Assembly (NCBI RefSeq): GCF_900696085.1
Contig: NZ_CAADFC020000022.1
Location: 1 to 64,000 of the forward strand
Length of the DNA stretch: 64,000 nt
Direction of reading: 5' to 3'
DNA from: Bradyrhizobium ivorense
GTDB lineage: Bacteria > Pseudomonadota > Alphaproteobacteria > Rhizobiales > Xanthobacteraceae
Each line of letters begins with the position of its first letter. Position 1 is the first letter of the stretch. Position numbers and translations under genes: made by a program. Positions 1-7,838 of the stretch are shown here, piece after piece. A model generated the notes under the pieces. It was not told where the DNA came from, made no database searches, and worked only from the letters and a program-made list of their open reading frames with translations.

Positions 1-318
1 CGCTCCGGCCGGGACTTTGCCGCCTGGATCGGGCTCACCGGCAAAGATCACGGCACCGGGGGCAAGCATCGCCCAGGCCGCATCTCCAAGCAGGGCGATC
101 GCGTGCTGCGCGCGCTCTTCATCAACGGCGCCAGCGCCCATCTGCGGCAGCAGAAGGCGCGCGGCGTCAGCGATCCATGGCTGCGTGATTTGCTGGCGCG
201 GCGGCCCTACAAGGTCGCCATGGTGGCCTTCGCCGCCAAGACCGCGCGCATCATCTGGGCCATGCTGGTCAAAGGAGAACCTTACCGCGACCGCGCGAGC
301 GCGCCGGCTGCTGCCTAG
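1..318 (+). CDS. IS110-family transposase, C-terminal part (cut by window start)
   Basis: The frame is open from the first base and ends at 318. It encodes about 105 residues beginning RSGRDFAAWIGLT and continuing through a GGKHRPGRISKQGD stretch. This is the conserved C-terminal Transposase_20 domain of IS110/IS1111 transposases, with the typical 'G.ISK.GD..LR.L...GA' pattern. The N-terminal DEDD catalytic half lies outside the window, so intactness cannot be judged. The last residues (RDRASAPAAA) are alanine-rich. Confidence 0.85.
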   Translation, partial: RSGRDFAAWIGLTGKDHGTGGKHRPGRISKQGDRVLRALFINGASAHLRQQKARGVSDPWLRDLLARRPYKVAMVAFAAKTARIIWAMLVKGEPYRDRASAPAAA

Positions 319-590
319 TCGAGGGGCGACAGCCGCCGCGCTCGCGCTCATTCCTATCGGAAGGGCAATCAAGGTGTGATGGCAAATGGTCAGGAAACCG
401 GGATCGAAACACTCCGCCACGTCATCGCGCGTCACAGCGCGCCGCAATGATTGGAATTCGATCAGCGATCTCCATCAGGGCCCGCGGTCAATGGCCGCAT
501 CTCGAGGCCGTATACATGACCGCTCCCCGATCCGCTTGCCGAAACATCAAGAAAGCCCTTGCCGACAGGGGGCCGTCCATACATGACGTG
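1..590 (+). mobile_element. IS110-type insertion sequence, 3' part only
   Basis: The window opens inside a transposase of the IS110 type and continues through about 270 bp of non-coding DNA before the next gene. That non-coding part contains two similar blocks (near 519-530 and 582-598, both carrying 'catacatgac'-like sequence), which look like the 3' end region of such an element. IS110 elements lack conventional terminal inverted repeats, so the right boundary near 590 is an estimate. Confidence 0.55.
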
Positions 591-619
591 GATAGGGCAG
601 TGCATGGGGGCGACGGGAC

Positions 620-1084
620 ATGGACCGCGAATTCCTGACAGACCTGTTTGCCGACTTCGGCCCGGTGACCTTGCGCCGGATGTTCTCCGGCTACGGCATC
701 TCCGCTGACGGCACCAATTTCGCGCTGGCGCTGCGGGCCGGGCTCTACTTCCGCGCCGACGAAGAGACCATTCCGCAATTCGAGGCGGAGGGTTCAAAAC
801 CCTTCCAGTATCAGACGCGGTCGAAGACCGTGCTGGTCAACTCATACTGGCAGCTGCCGGCACGGCTCTTCGACGATACCGAGGAGCTTGCGGTGTGGGC
901 GCGCTCGGCGCTCGCGGCTGCGCAACGCGCCGCGCTGCGCAAGCGGCCAAGGAAGGCGAAGGCGCCAGCGAAGAAGGCTGCGGGCAAGAAGACAGTGGGC
1001 AAGAAGGTGGCCGTGAAGAAGGCGGCCGCAAGGAAACCTGCGGCCAAGAAGAAGCGCGCGCCGAGGAAAAGATCCTCATCCTGA
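620..1084 (+). CDS. TfoX N-terminal domain protein with Lys/Ala-rich histone-like tail
   Basis: The protein has 154 residues. Residues 1 to about 100 match the TfoX/Sxy N-terminal domain: an early 'FGPVTLRRMFSGYGI', then 'FALALRAGLYFRAD' and 'YWQLPARLFDD'. This domain occurs in competence regulators and in many small alphaproteobacterial proteins of unknown role. From about residue 105 the chain becomes almost purely Lys, Ala, Arg and Pro with repeated AKK/GKK units, like the C-terminal tail of histone H1, and could bind nucleic acid non-specifically. The ATG at 620 follows a GGGGGCGACGGG ribosome-site-like stretch. It converges on the GGDEF gene, with a palindromic repeat between them. The domain call is firm; the function is not known. 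Confidence 0.8.
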   Translation: MDREFLTDLFADFGPVTLRRMFSGYGISADGTNFALALRAGLYFRADEETIPQFEAEGSKPFQYQTRSKTVLVNSYWQLPARLFDDTEELAVWARSALAAAQRAALRKRPRKAKAPAKKAAGKKTVGKKVAVKKAAARKPAAKKKRAPRKRSSS

Positions 1085-1101
1085 GCGTCCGACTACATCC
1101 A

Positions 1102-1187
1102 CGTCATTGCGAGGAGCGTAGCTACGAAGCAATCCATAGCTCCGCACGTGCGGGACTATGGATTGCTTCGCTTCGCTCGCAATGACG
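1102..1187. repeat. Dispersed palindromic repeat (CGTCATTGCGAGGAGC type)
   Basis: A long imperfect inverted repeat begins CGTCATTGCGAGGAGCG and ends CGCTCGCAATGACG, with 'aagcaatccat' and 'atggattgctt' inside. It can fold into one extended hairpin. It lies between two convergent genes (stops at 1084 and 1213), where it may serve as a bidirectional terminator. Repeats with this end sequence are widespread in Bradyrhizobium and Rhodopseudomonas. Confidence 0.8.
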
Positions 1188-1212
1188 GCTGAGGGAGGCG
1201 AAGGGCGAAAGA

Positions 1213-2328
1213 TCACGCCACGCGGGTCTGCGTCTCGCTGCTGTACTCTGGGTCGGCTTCGCAGATCACGCGGTTGCGGCCGGCGCGCTTGGCGGCGTAG
1301 AGGCAGGCATCGGCGCGCTCGATCAGCGAATCCGTGTCGTCGGTGGGTTTCAGCATCGAGACGCCGACCGAGATCGTGACGCGGCCGAGGATCTCGCCGG
1401 TCGACTTCTTCTTCAATTCCTTGGCCATCACGGCGCGGCGGATGTGGTCGGCAACCGTCAGCGCCTGCCGCAGCGCGGTGTTGGGCAGCACCACCGCAAA
1501 CTCCTCGCCGCCGTAGCGGGCGGTGATGTCCTGGCCCTTGATGGTCTGCTTCAGCGACTGCGCCACCAGCCGCAGCACCTGGTCGCCGGTGAGGTGGCCG
1601 TAGGAGTCGTTGAACGACTTGAAGTGATCGATGTCGAACATCAGCAGCGATAGCGGCTCGCTAGAGGCGAGCGCGGTCTGCACCGCCATGTCGATCGAGC
1701 GATCGAAATATTTGCGGTTGCCGAGCCCGGTCAGCGGATCGGTCAGGCTCTCGGCGCGGATCGCTTCCAGGCTGTGCTGCAGGTCGCTGATCTCGGATTT
1801 CGACAGCGCCAGCCGGTTCTCCAGCGCCATGTTGGTGTCGCGCATCTCGCGGGTCGATTTCACCAGGCCCTCGACGATCGCCTTGATCTGGTCGCGCGAG
1901 GTGGCGGTCGCCAGCTTGTCGCGGGCGCCGATCAGGCTCGCATCATAGGTCGCCGACACGCCGAGCGCGTCGGTGATCAGCTTCATGACATCGTCGATCT
2001 CGCCGATGACGCGGGCGCCGACCTTGTCGATTCTGTCCGAGGTCTTGATGTGCGAAAGATAGGTCTCGTAGATCTGCTCGAGATCGGATTCGCTGAGCTT
2101 GCCGCTGCGCGCCAGCGTCTCGTTGATGACCTTGTTGAGCGGAGCGTTGTAGCCGGTCGCGTAGACGTACCAGATTTCGTAGTTGCGCGGCACGGCGGTC
2201 TGGCGAAGCGAGCGGATCTGACCAAGTGCGACGTCGGCAAAGGCCAATGTACGTTCGTGCTCGTCCAGCAGTTTGACCACTGTCACGTCCCCAATGCGCA
2301 GCAACGCCGGGTCATCGCCCGGCAGCAA
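1213..2328 (-). CDS. GGDEF-domain diguanylate cyclase
   Basis: The protein has 371 residues. The N-terminal half (about 1-200) is a mostly helical region with no membrane segment, containing a probable coiled coil near 165-205 (ENRLALSKSEISDLQ). The GGDEF domain follows, beginning 'DPLTGLGNRKYFD', with the signature GGEEF at about 273-277. It is predicted to make cyclic di-GMP from two GTP in the cytoplasm. The residues five positions before the signature read KGQD rather than RxxD, so product inhibition at the I-site may be weakened. No EAL domain is present. It lies downstream of the DEAD-box helicase on the same strand, 207 bp away, and is probably transcribed separately. Confidence 0.92.
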   Translation of the reverse strand: MLPGDDPALLRIGDVTVVKLLDEHERTLAFADVALGQIRSLRQTAVPRNYEIWYVYATGYNAPLNKVINETLARSGKLSESDLEQIYETYLSHIKTSDRIDKVGARVIGEIDDVMKLITDALGVSATYDASLIGARDKLATATSRDQIKAIVEGLVKSTREMRDTNMALENRLALSKSEISDLQHSLEAIRAESLTDPLTGLGNRKYFDRSIDMAVQTALASSEPLSLLMFDIDHFKSFNDSYGHLTGDQVLRLVAQSLKQTIKGQDITARYGGEEFAVVLPNTALRQALTVADHIRRAVMAKELKKKSTGEILGRVTISVGVSMLKPTDDTDSLIERADACLYAAKRAGRNRVICEADPEYSSETQTRVA

Positions 2329-2535
2329 TAACTAAACTATTGGGGCGAGGGTACGGGACGAGAGTGAAGGCGAGGTAAACAGTAGAACTACGGGAGCCGG
2401 CCGCGGTCGCCGCAGCGTGCCGGATCCCGTCGAATTCTGCGCGCATTTGCTTCAAACACGCAGCACCGCGCGCATCCGTCGCAAGACAGCAGCAACACAG
2501 CTCGCCGTGCGCGTCCGCTTGAAGCCGGCCGGGGC

Positions 2536-4008
2536 TTATGCGCGTGCGCGCACCGGGCGCAGCAGGAAGGCCGGCAGATGCGAATGATCGGCGGGTTCGT
2601 GGTCCGCCTCGCGCTGTTGCCGCCGCGGCTCGGCGCGGCCGATCGACGGCACGTGCGACGGCTCCTGCGGCGGTGCATTGCGGCGGTGACGCGGTTCGCG
2701 CTCCTGGCGCGGCTCACGCTCCTGAGCCCGCTCTTGCGTCCGCTCCTGGCGCGGCTCCCTGTCGTGGCGCGGCTCGCGCTCGCGGCGCGGCTTGCGGCCG
2801 CCACGGCCGCCCTCGCGTGATCCATCGCGGCCGCGCGAGCGGCGCGGCGCGTCGGCCTCGTCGGAGGCGTCGCTGTGCACGGTGTAGTCGCCCTCGGCGC
2901 GCGGGATCTGCTGGCCGATCAGCTTTTCGATCGCGGCCATCGACTTGTTGTCGAGCGGGGTGACGATGGAGATCGCGGTGCCGGTGCGGCCGGCGCGGCC
3001 GGTGCGGCCGATGCGATGGACGTAGTCATCGGGATGATGCGGCACGTCGAAATTGAAGACGTGGCTGACGGCCGGAATATCGAGGCCGCGCGCGGCGACG
3101 TCGGAGGCGACCAGCAGCGGCAGCTCACCCTTGCGGAATTGATCCAGCGCGGCCATGCGCGCGCTCTGATCCATGTCGCCGTGGAGGGCGCCGACGCTGA
3201 AGCCGTGCTTCTGCAGCGATTTGTGAAGCACTGCGACTTCGCGCTTGCGATTGCAGAAGATAATCGCGTTGTTGAGGTCCTTGGCCTCGCGCAGCAGGCG
3301 GCGCAGGATCTCGCGCTTCTCGTGTGCCTCGCGGCCGGCGGGCACCTGCGACTGGGTCACGGTCACCGCCGTGGTTGCGGGCCTCGAGACCTCGATCTTG
3401 GCCGGGTTGTGCAGGAACTGCTCGGTGATGCGGCTGATTTCCGGCGGCATCGTCGCGGTGAAGAACAGGGTCTGCCGCGTGAACGGGACGAGCTTGCAGA
3501 TGCGTTCGATGTCGGGGATGAAGCCCATGTCGAGCATGCGGTCGGCTTCGTCGATCACCAAGAGCTCGACGCCGGTGAGCAGCAGTCCGCCGCGTTCGGT
3601 ATGGTCGAGCAGGCGGCCGGGGGTTGCGATCAGGACGTCGACGCCGCGCGTCAGTTTGGAGTCCTGGTCGCCGAACGAGACGCCGCCGATCAGGAGCGCG
3701 ACGTTGAGCTTCTGGCCGGCGCCGTATTTGTCAAAATTTTCCTTGACCTGGGCGGCGAGCTCACGGGTCGGCTCGAGGATCAGGGTGCGGGGCATGCGTG
3801 CCCGGGCGCGGCCCTTTTCGAGGATGGTGAGCATCGGGAGAACGAAGGCAGCGGTCTTGCCGGTGCCGGTCTGGGCAATGCCGAGGACGTCGCGGCGGGC
3901 GAGGACGTGCGGGATTGCCTGTTCCTGGATGGGAGTGGGCTGGGTGTAGCCGGTGGCCGCGACTGCGGCGAGGACCTTGTCGGACAGGCCGAGATTGGAA
4001 AAGGACAT
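2536..4008 (-). CDS. DEAD-box ATP-dependent RNA helicase (RhlE-like)
   Basis: The protein has 490 residues with the full helicase motif set: Q-motif near 23-30, AQTGTGKT 45-52, PTRELA near 80, ATPGR near 128, DEAD 153-156, TAT 184-186 (the SAT motif with Thr first) and HRIGRTGR 331-338. From about residue 388 to 475 the tail is highly basic, with RGG-like and repeated EPRQER units, as in RhlE/SrmB-type helicases where such tails bind RNA. It likely remodels structured RNA during ribosome assembly or mRNA decay, possibly in the cold. The start at 4008 (MSFSNLGLSD) fits the family. The 253 bp upstream probably carries the promoter. Confidence 0.95.
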   Translation of the reverse strand: MSFSNLGLSDKVLAAVAATGYTQPTPIQEQAIPHVLARRDVLGIAQTGTGKTAAFVLPMLTILEKGRARARMPRTLILEPTRELAAQVKENFDKYGAGQKLNVALLIGGVSFGDQDSKLTRGVDVLIATPGRLLDHTERGGLLLTGVELLVIDEADRMLDMGFIPDIERICKLVPFTRQTLFFTATMPPEISRITEQFLHNPAKIEVSRPATTAVTVTQSQVPAGREAHEKREILRRLLREAKDLNNAIIFCNRKREVAVLHKSLQKHGFSVGALHGDMDQSARMAALDQFRKGELPLLVASDVAARGLDIPAVSHVFNFDVPHHPDDYVHRIGRTGRAGRTGTAISIVTPLDNKSMAAIEKLIGQQIPRAEGDYTVHSDASDEADAPRRSRGRDGSREGGRGGRKPRREREPRHDREPRQERTQERAQEREPRQEREPRHRRNAPPQEPSHVPSIGRAEPRRQQREADHEPADHSHLPAFLLRPVRARA

Positions 4009-4261
4009 TGAGCCTCTGGTCGATACCGCCGTTCGGAATCGAAAGTAAAAGGCTGTCGCGTTCGGCCCCGAAACGGCTCGCTTCTCAAAAAAGCTCGGGG
4101 GCTGCTAAAGGACGCTGACGGGCGGCAAACCTGACGAATCGTGCTTCGATCCGAGGCCGCGTTGCCCCGCAACATAGGGGCCAAACCGGCAAAGTCAATC
4201 AGGGAACCGGTCCGATGGCCGAAAAAGCTTAATGTTTTCGCCTAAATGGGCGGCTTTTCCG
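4009..4261. other. Intergenic region upstream of the helicase gene
   Basis: The stretch lies between the helicase start and the stop of the truncated AraC gene, which lies on the same strand. It must hold the helicase promoter and probably a long 5' untranslated leader. I see no clear terminator or convincing promoter pair in it. Confidence 0.4.
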
Positions 4262-4945
4262 TCATTTTACGGTCAAATGGCCCGTGGCCTCGGTAGCGGG
4301 GGACGAGGCGTCGGCACCGCTGCCGCGAGCCCTGAACTCGCCGGGCGTCAGGCCTTCGGAGGCGTTGAAGATCCGGTAGAACGTTGCAAGGCTGCCGAAC
4401 CCGCACGCATGGGCGATCTCGGCGATCGGCCGCGGCGGCGTCTCGCGGAGCAGCCGGCGGCTCTCCTGCATGCGCTTGATGGCCACGGTCTGCGAGAAGC
4501 TCGTGCCGGTGGTTTCGAACAGCACGTGCAGGTAGCGCACCGAGACGCCGAGCAGGCCGGCCACGAAGGTCGGCGACAGCGATGATTTCGACAGATGCCG
4601 CGCGATCAGGCGGCGCGCCAGGCTGAGCCGGGCGATCCGCAGCGTCCGCTGCGCGCGCCGGCTGCCCGGGCCGATCGCGCCGCGCTCGATCAGCGTGAAG
4701 TCCGCCACGGCCCTGACCAGCGGCGGAATCCTCGCCGCATCGTCGGCTTCCATCGCGTTCTTGAGATCGGCCGCGCAGGCCTCCTTCAACGGCGCCCATC
4801 CGCGCCAGCTCTGGTCGAGGCGCTGATCGAAACGAACCTGGGCCGCGGGCGAGCCGGGAGCGGTGGGTGGCGGTCCAGCATCAGCACGCATGGCGCACCA
4901 TGCCGTTGCCAGGTTCGGCGCGCTGCGCATCGCACGGCGCGCCAC
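4262..4945 (-). CDS. AraC-family regulator lacking its N-terminal sensor domain
   Basis: At most 227 residues are encoded. The C-terminal ~180 residues align closely with the neighbouring AraC protein: 'LSLARRLIARHL', then 'GVSVRYLHVLFE', 'SRRLLRE' and 'CGFGSLATFYRIFNAS'. These make up the two helix-turn-helix units of an AraC DNA-binding domain. Upstream of about residue 45 similarity stops, and there is no equivalent of the ~170-residue N-terminal ligand domain. The likely origin is tandem duplication followed by 5' deletion. It could be a free DNA-binding domain that competes with its paralogue, or a decaying pseudogene. The true start is uncertain. Confidence 0.7.
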   Translation of the reverse strand: MARRAMRSAPNLATAWCAMRADAGPPPTAPGSPAAQVRFDQRLDQSWRGWAPLKEACAADLKNAMEADDAARIPPLVRAVADFTLIERGAIGPGSRRAQRTLRIARLSLARRLIARHLSKSSLSPTFVAGLLGVSVRYLHVLFETTGTSFSQTVAIKRMQESRRLLRETPPRPIAEIAHACGFGSLATFYRIFNASEGLTPGEFRARGSGADASSPATEATGHLTVK

Positions 4946-5087
4946 GCCTCATTCCCCGCCTGCCGCCAATCACCGCCATGATCTCGCCCTGCACGTCGCC
5001 GGCGTAGTCTTGGCGCAGCGGTCGCGGGGCGTCTTCTCATTGCGCGCACGCCGATCAATTCGGCAGCGCGCCGGCGCTTTGCCGGCT

Positions 5088-6086
5088 TCAGGCGGATCGA
5101 GCCCGGTAGTCGCCCGGCGTCATCTGCTCGGCCGCATTGAACAGCCGGTAGAATGTCGCAAGGCTCTCGAAGCCGCAGGCGAAGGCGACGTCGGCGATGG
5201 TCCAGTCCGGCCGCTCGCGCAGCAGGCGGCGGCTGCGGTCGAGCCGGAGCCGTGTCAGCGTCTCCGAGAAGCTCATCTCCGCGTCTTCGAACAGGACATG
5301 CAGATGACGAACCGAGATGCCGAGCGTGTAGGCCACCAGGGTTGGTGACAGCGTCGGCTGCGCGAGCTGCCGCGCGATCAGACGGCGCGCCAGCGACAGG
5401 CGGCCGGTTCGTAGCGCCTGTTGCCCGAGCCGGCTGGCCGAGCGGAGCACGCCGCGCTCGATCAGCGCGATATGGGCCAGCGCCTGCACCAGCGGCGCGG
5501 TGTCCGCATGCGCGGCATCGCCGCCCTCGACGAGGTCGTGGAAGCAGGATTCCAGCAGCGGCCGCAGCGCGGCCTGATCCTGCACCGGCTTGGGGACGAG
5601 CTCGTCGAGCGTGGCGCGGCGCGGCAGGGGAATGTCGGCGACCGGGACCTTGATGATGCGCAGGTTGAAGCCGTCGTCGCGGAGCGGCACCGTCCGGTAC
5701 GGCAGGTCGGCATAGCTGGTCGCGAACATGCCGTCGCGCACCGCAAAGTCCTCGAGCCGGCCGCCGCTGAACCAGCCGCCGCCGCCAAGCTGCTGGTAGA
5801 TGCACAGGCTGTCGCTGCGCGCATCGGCGATGTCGCCGTCGCGGCGCTCGACGCGGTAGGGCGAGGCGCGCAGCTCGACGAGCCCGGCATTGCCGAGCTT
5901 GCGCAGCGAGAATCTGCCGAAGAAATCCTGCCGATGCTCGGGCTCGAGCTCCGCGGTGACGCCGAACAATCCCTTGGCGCGCACTTCACGCCAATAATCA
6001 AAGCGATCGCGCGGATCGATTTGTTCGGTAGACCATGTGAACACGGGAGGCAGCCCTTGGACTCGCGGAGACGCAGAACCTATCAT
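5088..6086 (-). CDS. AraC-family transcriptional regulator
   Basis: The protein has 332 residues. The N-terminal domain (about 1-190) resembles the AraC_binding_2 type ('FDYWREV' near the start, 'LCIYQQLGGGGWFSGG' in the middle). The C-terminal domain (about 215-330) has two helix-turn-helix units, ending 'ACGFESLATFYRLFN' and 'MTPGDYRARSA'. It is the full-length partner of the shorter gene downstream on the same strand. It is divergent from the caspase-like gene, so the ~175 bp between them could include a site for either. The ligand and targets are unknown. Confidence 0.88.
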   Translation of the reverse strand: MIGSASPRVQGLPPVFTWSTEQIDPRDRFDYWREVRAKGLFGVTAELEPEHRQDFFGRFSLRKLGNAGLVELRASPYRVERRDGDIADARSDSLCIYQQLGGGGWFSGGRLEDFAVRDGMFATSYADLPYRTVPLRDDGFNLRIIKVPVADIPLPRRATLDELVPKPVQDQAALRPLLESCFHDLVEGGDAAHADTAPLVQALAHIALIERGVLRSASRLGQQALRTGRLSLARRLIARQLAQPTLSPTLVAYTLGISVRHLHVLFEDAEMSFSETLTRLRLDRSRRLLRERPDWTIADVAFACGFESLATFYRLFNAAEQMTPGDYRARSA

Positions 6087-6262
6087 GCAGATGCGAAAAG
6101 GGAACGTGACCGGCGGCTGCGCGGCCTGCTCATTTTGGCGGATGGTCGCCGGTCAGAACGATGCGCCGGTATCACCGTCGGGGCTTGAACCGGGCAAACG
6201 GCTCGTCCGACTATTATGCGGCGGTCGTGGGTCGCCGGCGCGCCGTGCATGCGGGAACGAGG

Positions 6263-7771
6263 ATGAAGAGCTGGCTTTCGGGATTATCGGCAATAATCGT
6301 CGCGGCGGCCCTGTTGGCCTTTGCGGTGCCGGCGCATGCCGCCAAGCGCGTTGCGCTGGTCATCGGCAACAATGATTACAGGAACGTGCCGAAGCTGCAG
6401 AAGGCGGTCAACGACGCCCGCACCATGGGCGACACGCTGAAACAGCTCGGCTTTTCCGTGATGGTGGCCGAGAACCTGAACCGCCAGGCGTTCTCCGAAA
6501 CGCTGCTGGCCTTCGACCGCACCGTCGAGCCCGGCGACACCGCGTTCTTCTTCTATGCCGGCCACGGCTTCGAGATCATGGGCCAGAATTTCCTGCTGCC
6601 GACCGACGTGCCGGCCGCGACCGAAGGGCAGGAGGAACTGGTGCGTGATGCCTCGGTGCTGGCCGACCGCATCGTCGAGCGGCTGCAGAACAAGAAGGCG
6701 CGCACCTCGATCCTGGTGTTCGACGCCTGCCGCAACAACCCGTTCGAGCGTGCCGGCACCCGCGCGGTGGCGGGCGGCGGCGGGCTCGCGCCGATGACGC
6801 AGCTGCCGGAGGGTGTGTTCTCGGTGTTTTCGGCGGGGCCGCGGCAGACCGCGCTCGACCGCCTGTCGAACGACGACACCAATCCCAATTCGGTGTTCAC
6901 GCGGACCTTCGCCAGGGAATTGCTGCAGCCCGGCGAAAACCTGGTGCAGGTCGCGCAGCGCACGCGGCGCCTGGTCAGCGAGGCGGCCGAGACCGTCAAG
7001 CACAAGCAGATCCCGGTGTATTTCGACCAGATGGTCGACGACGTCTTCCTGAACGGGGCGGTCAAGGAGCTCGCCGACGCTGCCAAGGATGCAATCAAGC
7101 CTTCGGCCCCGCCGCAGCAGGTTGCGGCGCTGCCACCGGTTTCGGTGCCAAAACTGCCGAAGGAGGATTCCGTCAACGCGCCGATCGCGAGCTTCTCGCG
7201 GCACAATGGCGGCTGGACCGTGGTGTTCTCGATCGCCGACCCGACGCTCGGGATTTCCTGGCGGATGGGCGATGCCGGCGATTTCCGCGAGACCGGCTTC
7301 ATCGACACGCTCGATCCGCGCACCCGCAAGCGGATGCCCAACCCGTCGATCGAGCTGCCGGCCGATGCGCCCGCCGGCACCATCCAGCTGCGCTATGTCG
7401 ATACGCTGGGCGAAATGCAGGGGCCGTTCCCGATCAGGTTCGATCCCGACGCCGCGCTGATCCGCGACCAGCGCAAGATCCTCGACATGACCGCGACGAG
7501 CTGGCTGTCGTTCCGCGAGTTCAACGGCCTGCTGGTCTACTACACGCATCTGATGTCGTACCGCTGCGCGATCCGCGAGGTGCGGATCGGCATCGACAGC
7601 GCGGTGCCGGACAAGGTCCTGAAGATGCCGGCCTGCAATTCGCGCGACCCGAGCGCTATTCCGTCCGACGCGCAACCCTATCTGAAGCTCGCGCCGCAGA
7701 CCAAATCGGTCTCGGTGGAGCTGACCTATCGCGACGGCAGCGTGTCGGAGATCAAGACCTTCAGGCGCTAG
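6263..7771 (+). CDS. Secreted caspase-like (peptidase C14) protein
   Basis: The protein has 502 residues from the ATG at 6263. This start gives a clean Sec signal peptide (MKSWLSGLSAIIVAAALLAF, cleavage near AHA-A at 26-27); an in-frame ATG at 6161 would bury it. The caspase p20-like fold follows directly: 'RVALVIGNNDY' at 29, His101 in 'FFYAGHGF' and Cys156 in 'LVFDACRNNPF' form the predicted catalytic dyad. Residues from about 300 onward form a C-terminal domain of unknown function. Bacterial metacaspase-like proteins of this kind are exported in many Rhizobiales. Their substrates are generally unknown, and I infer only peptidase activity in the periplasm. Confidence 0.88.
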   Translation: MKSWLSGLSAIIVAAALLAFAVPAHAAKRVALVIGNNDYRNVPKLQKAVNDARTMGDTLKQLGFSVMVAENLNRQAFSETLLAFDRTVEPGDTAFFFYAGHGFEIMGQNFLLPTDVPAATEGQEELVRDASVLADRIVERLQNKKARTSILVFDACRNNPFERAGTRAVAGGGGLAPMTQLPEGVFSVFSAGPRQTALDRLSNDDTNPNSVFTRTFARELLQPGENLVQVAQRTRRLVSEAAETVKHKQIPVYFDQMVDDVFLNGAVKELADAAKDAIKPSAPPQQVAALPPVSVPKLPKEDSVNAPIASFSRHNGGWTVVFSIADPTLGISWRMGDAGDFRETGFIDTLDPRTRKRMPNPSIELPADAPAGTIQLRYVDTLGEMQGPFPIRFDPDAALIRDQRKILDMTATSWLSFREFNGLLVYYTHLMSYRCAIREVRIGIDSAVPDKVLKMPACNSRDPSAIPSDAQPYLKLAPQTKSVSVELTYRDGSVSEIKTFRR

Positions 7772-7838
7772 CCCTTGCAGCGTTCCTGTTCGATCCGCGT
7801 TACAATGCGGACGTGAGGTCGAGCGGAGGGATGACGCC

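Noticed and set aside
1102..1187. Possible CRISPR-like or transposon-end structure
   Set aside because: It is a single palindrome of a known dispersed repeat type, without regular spacers or cas genes.
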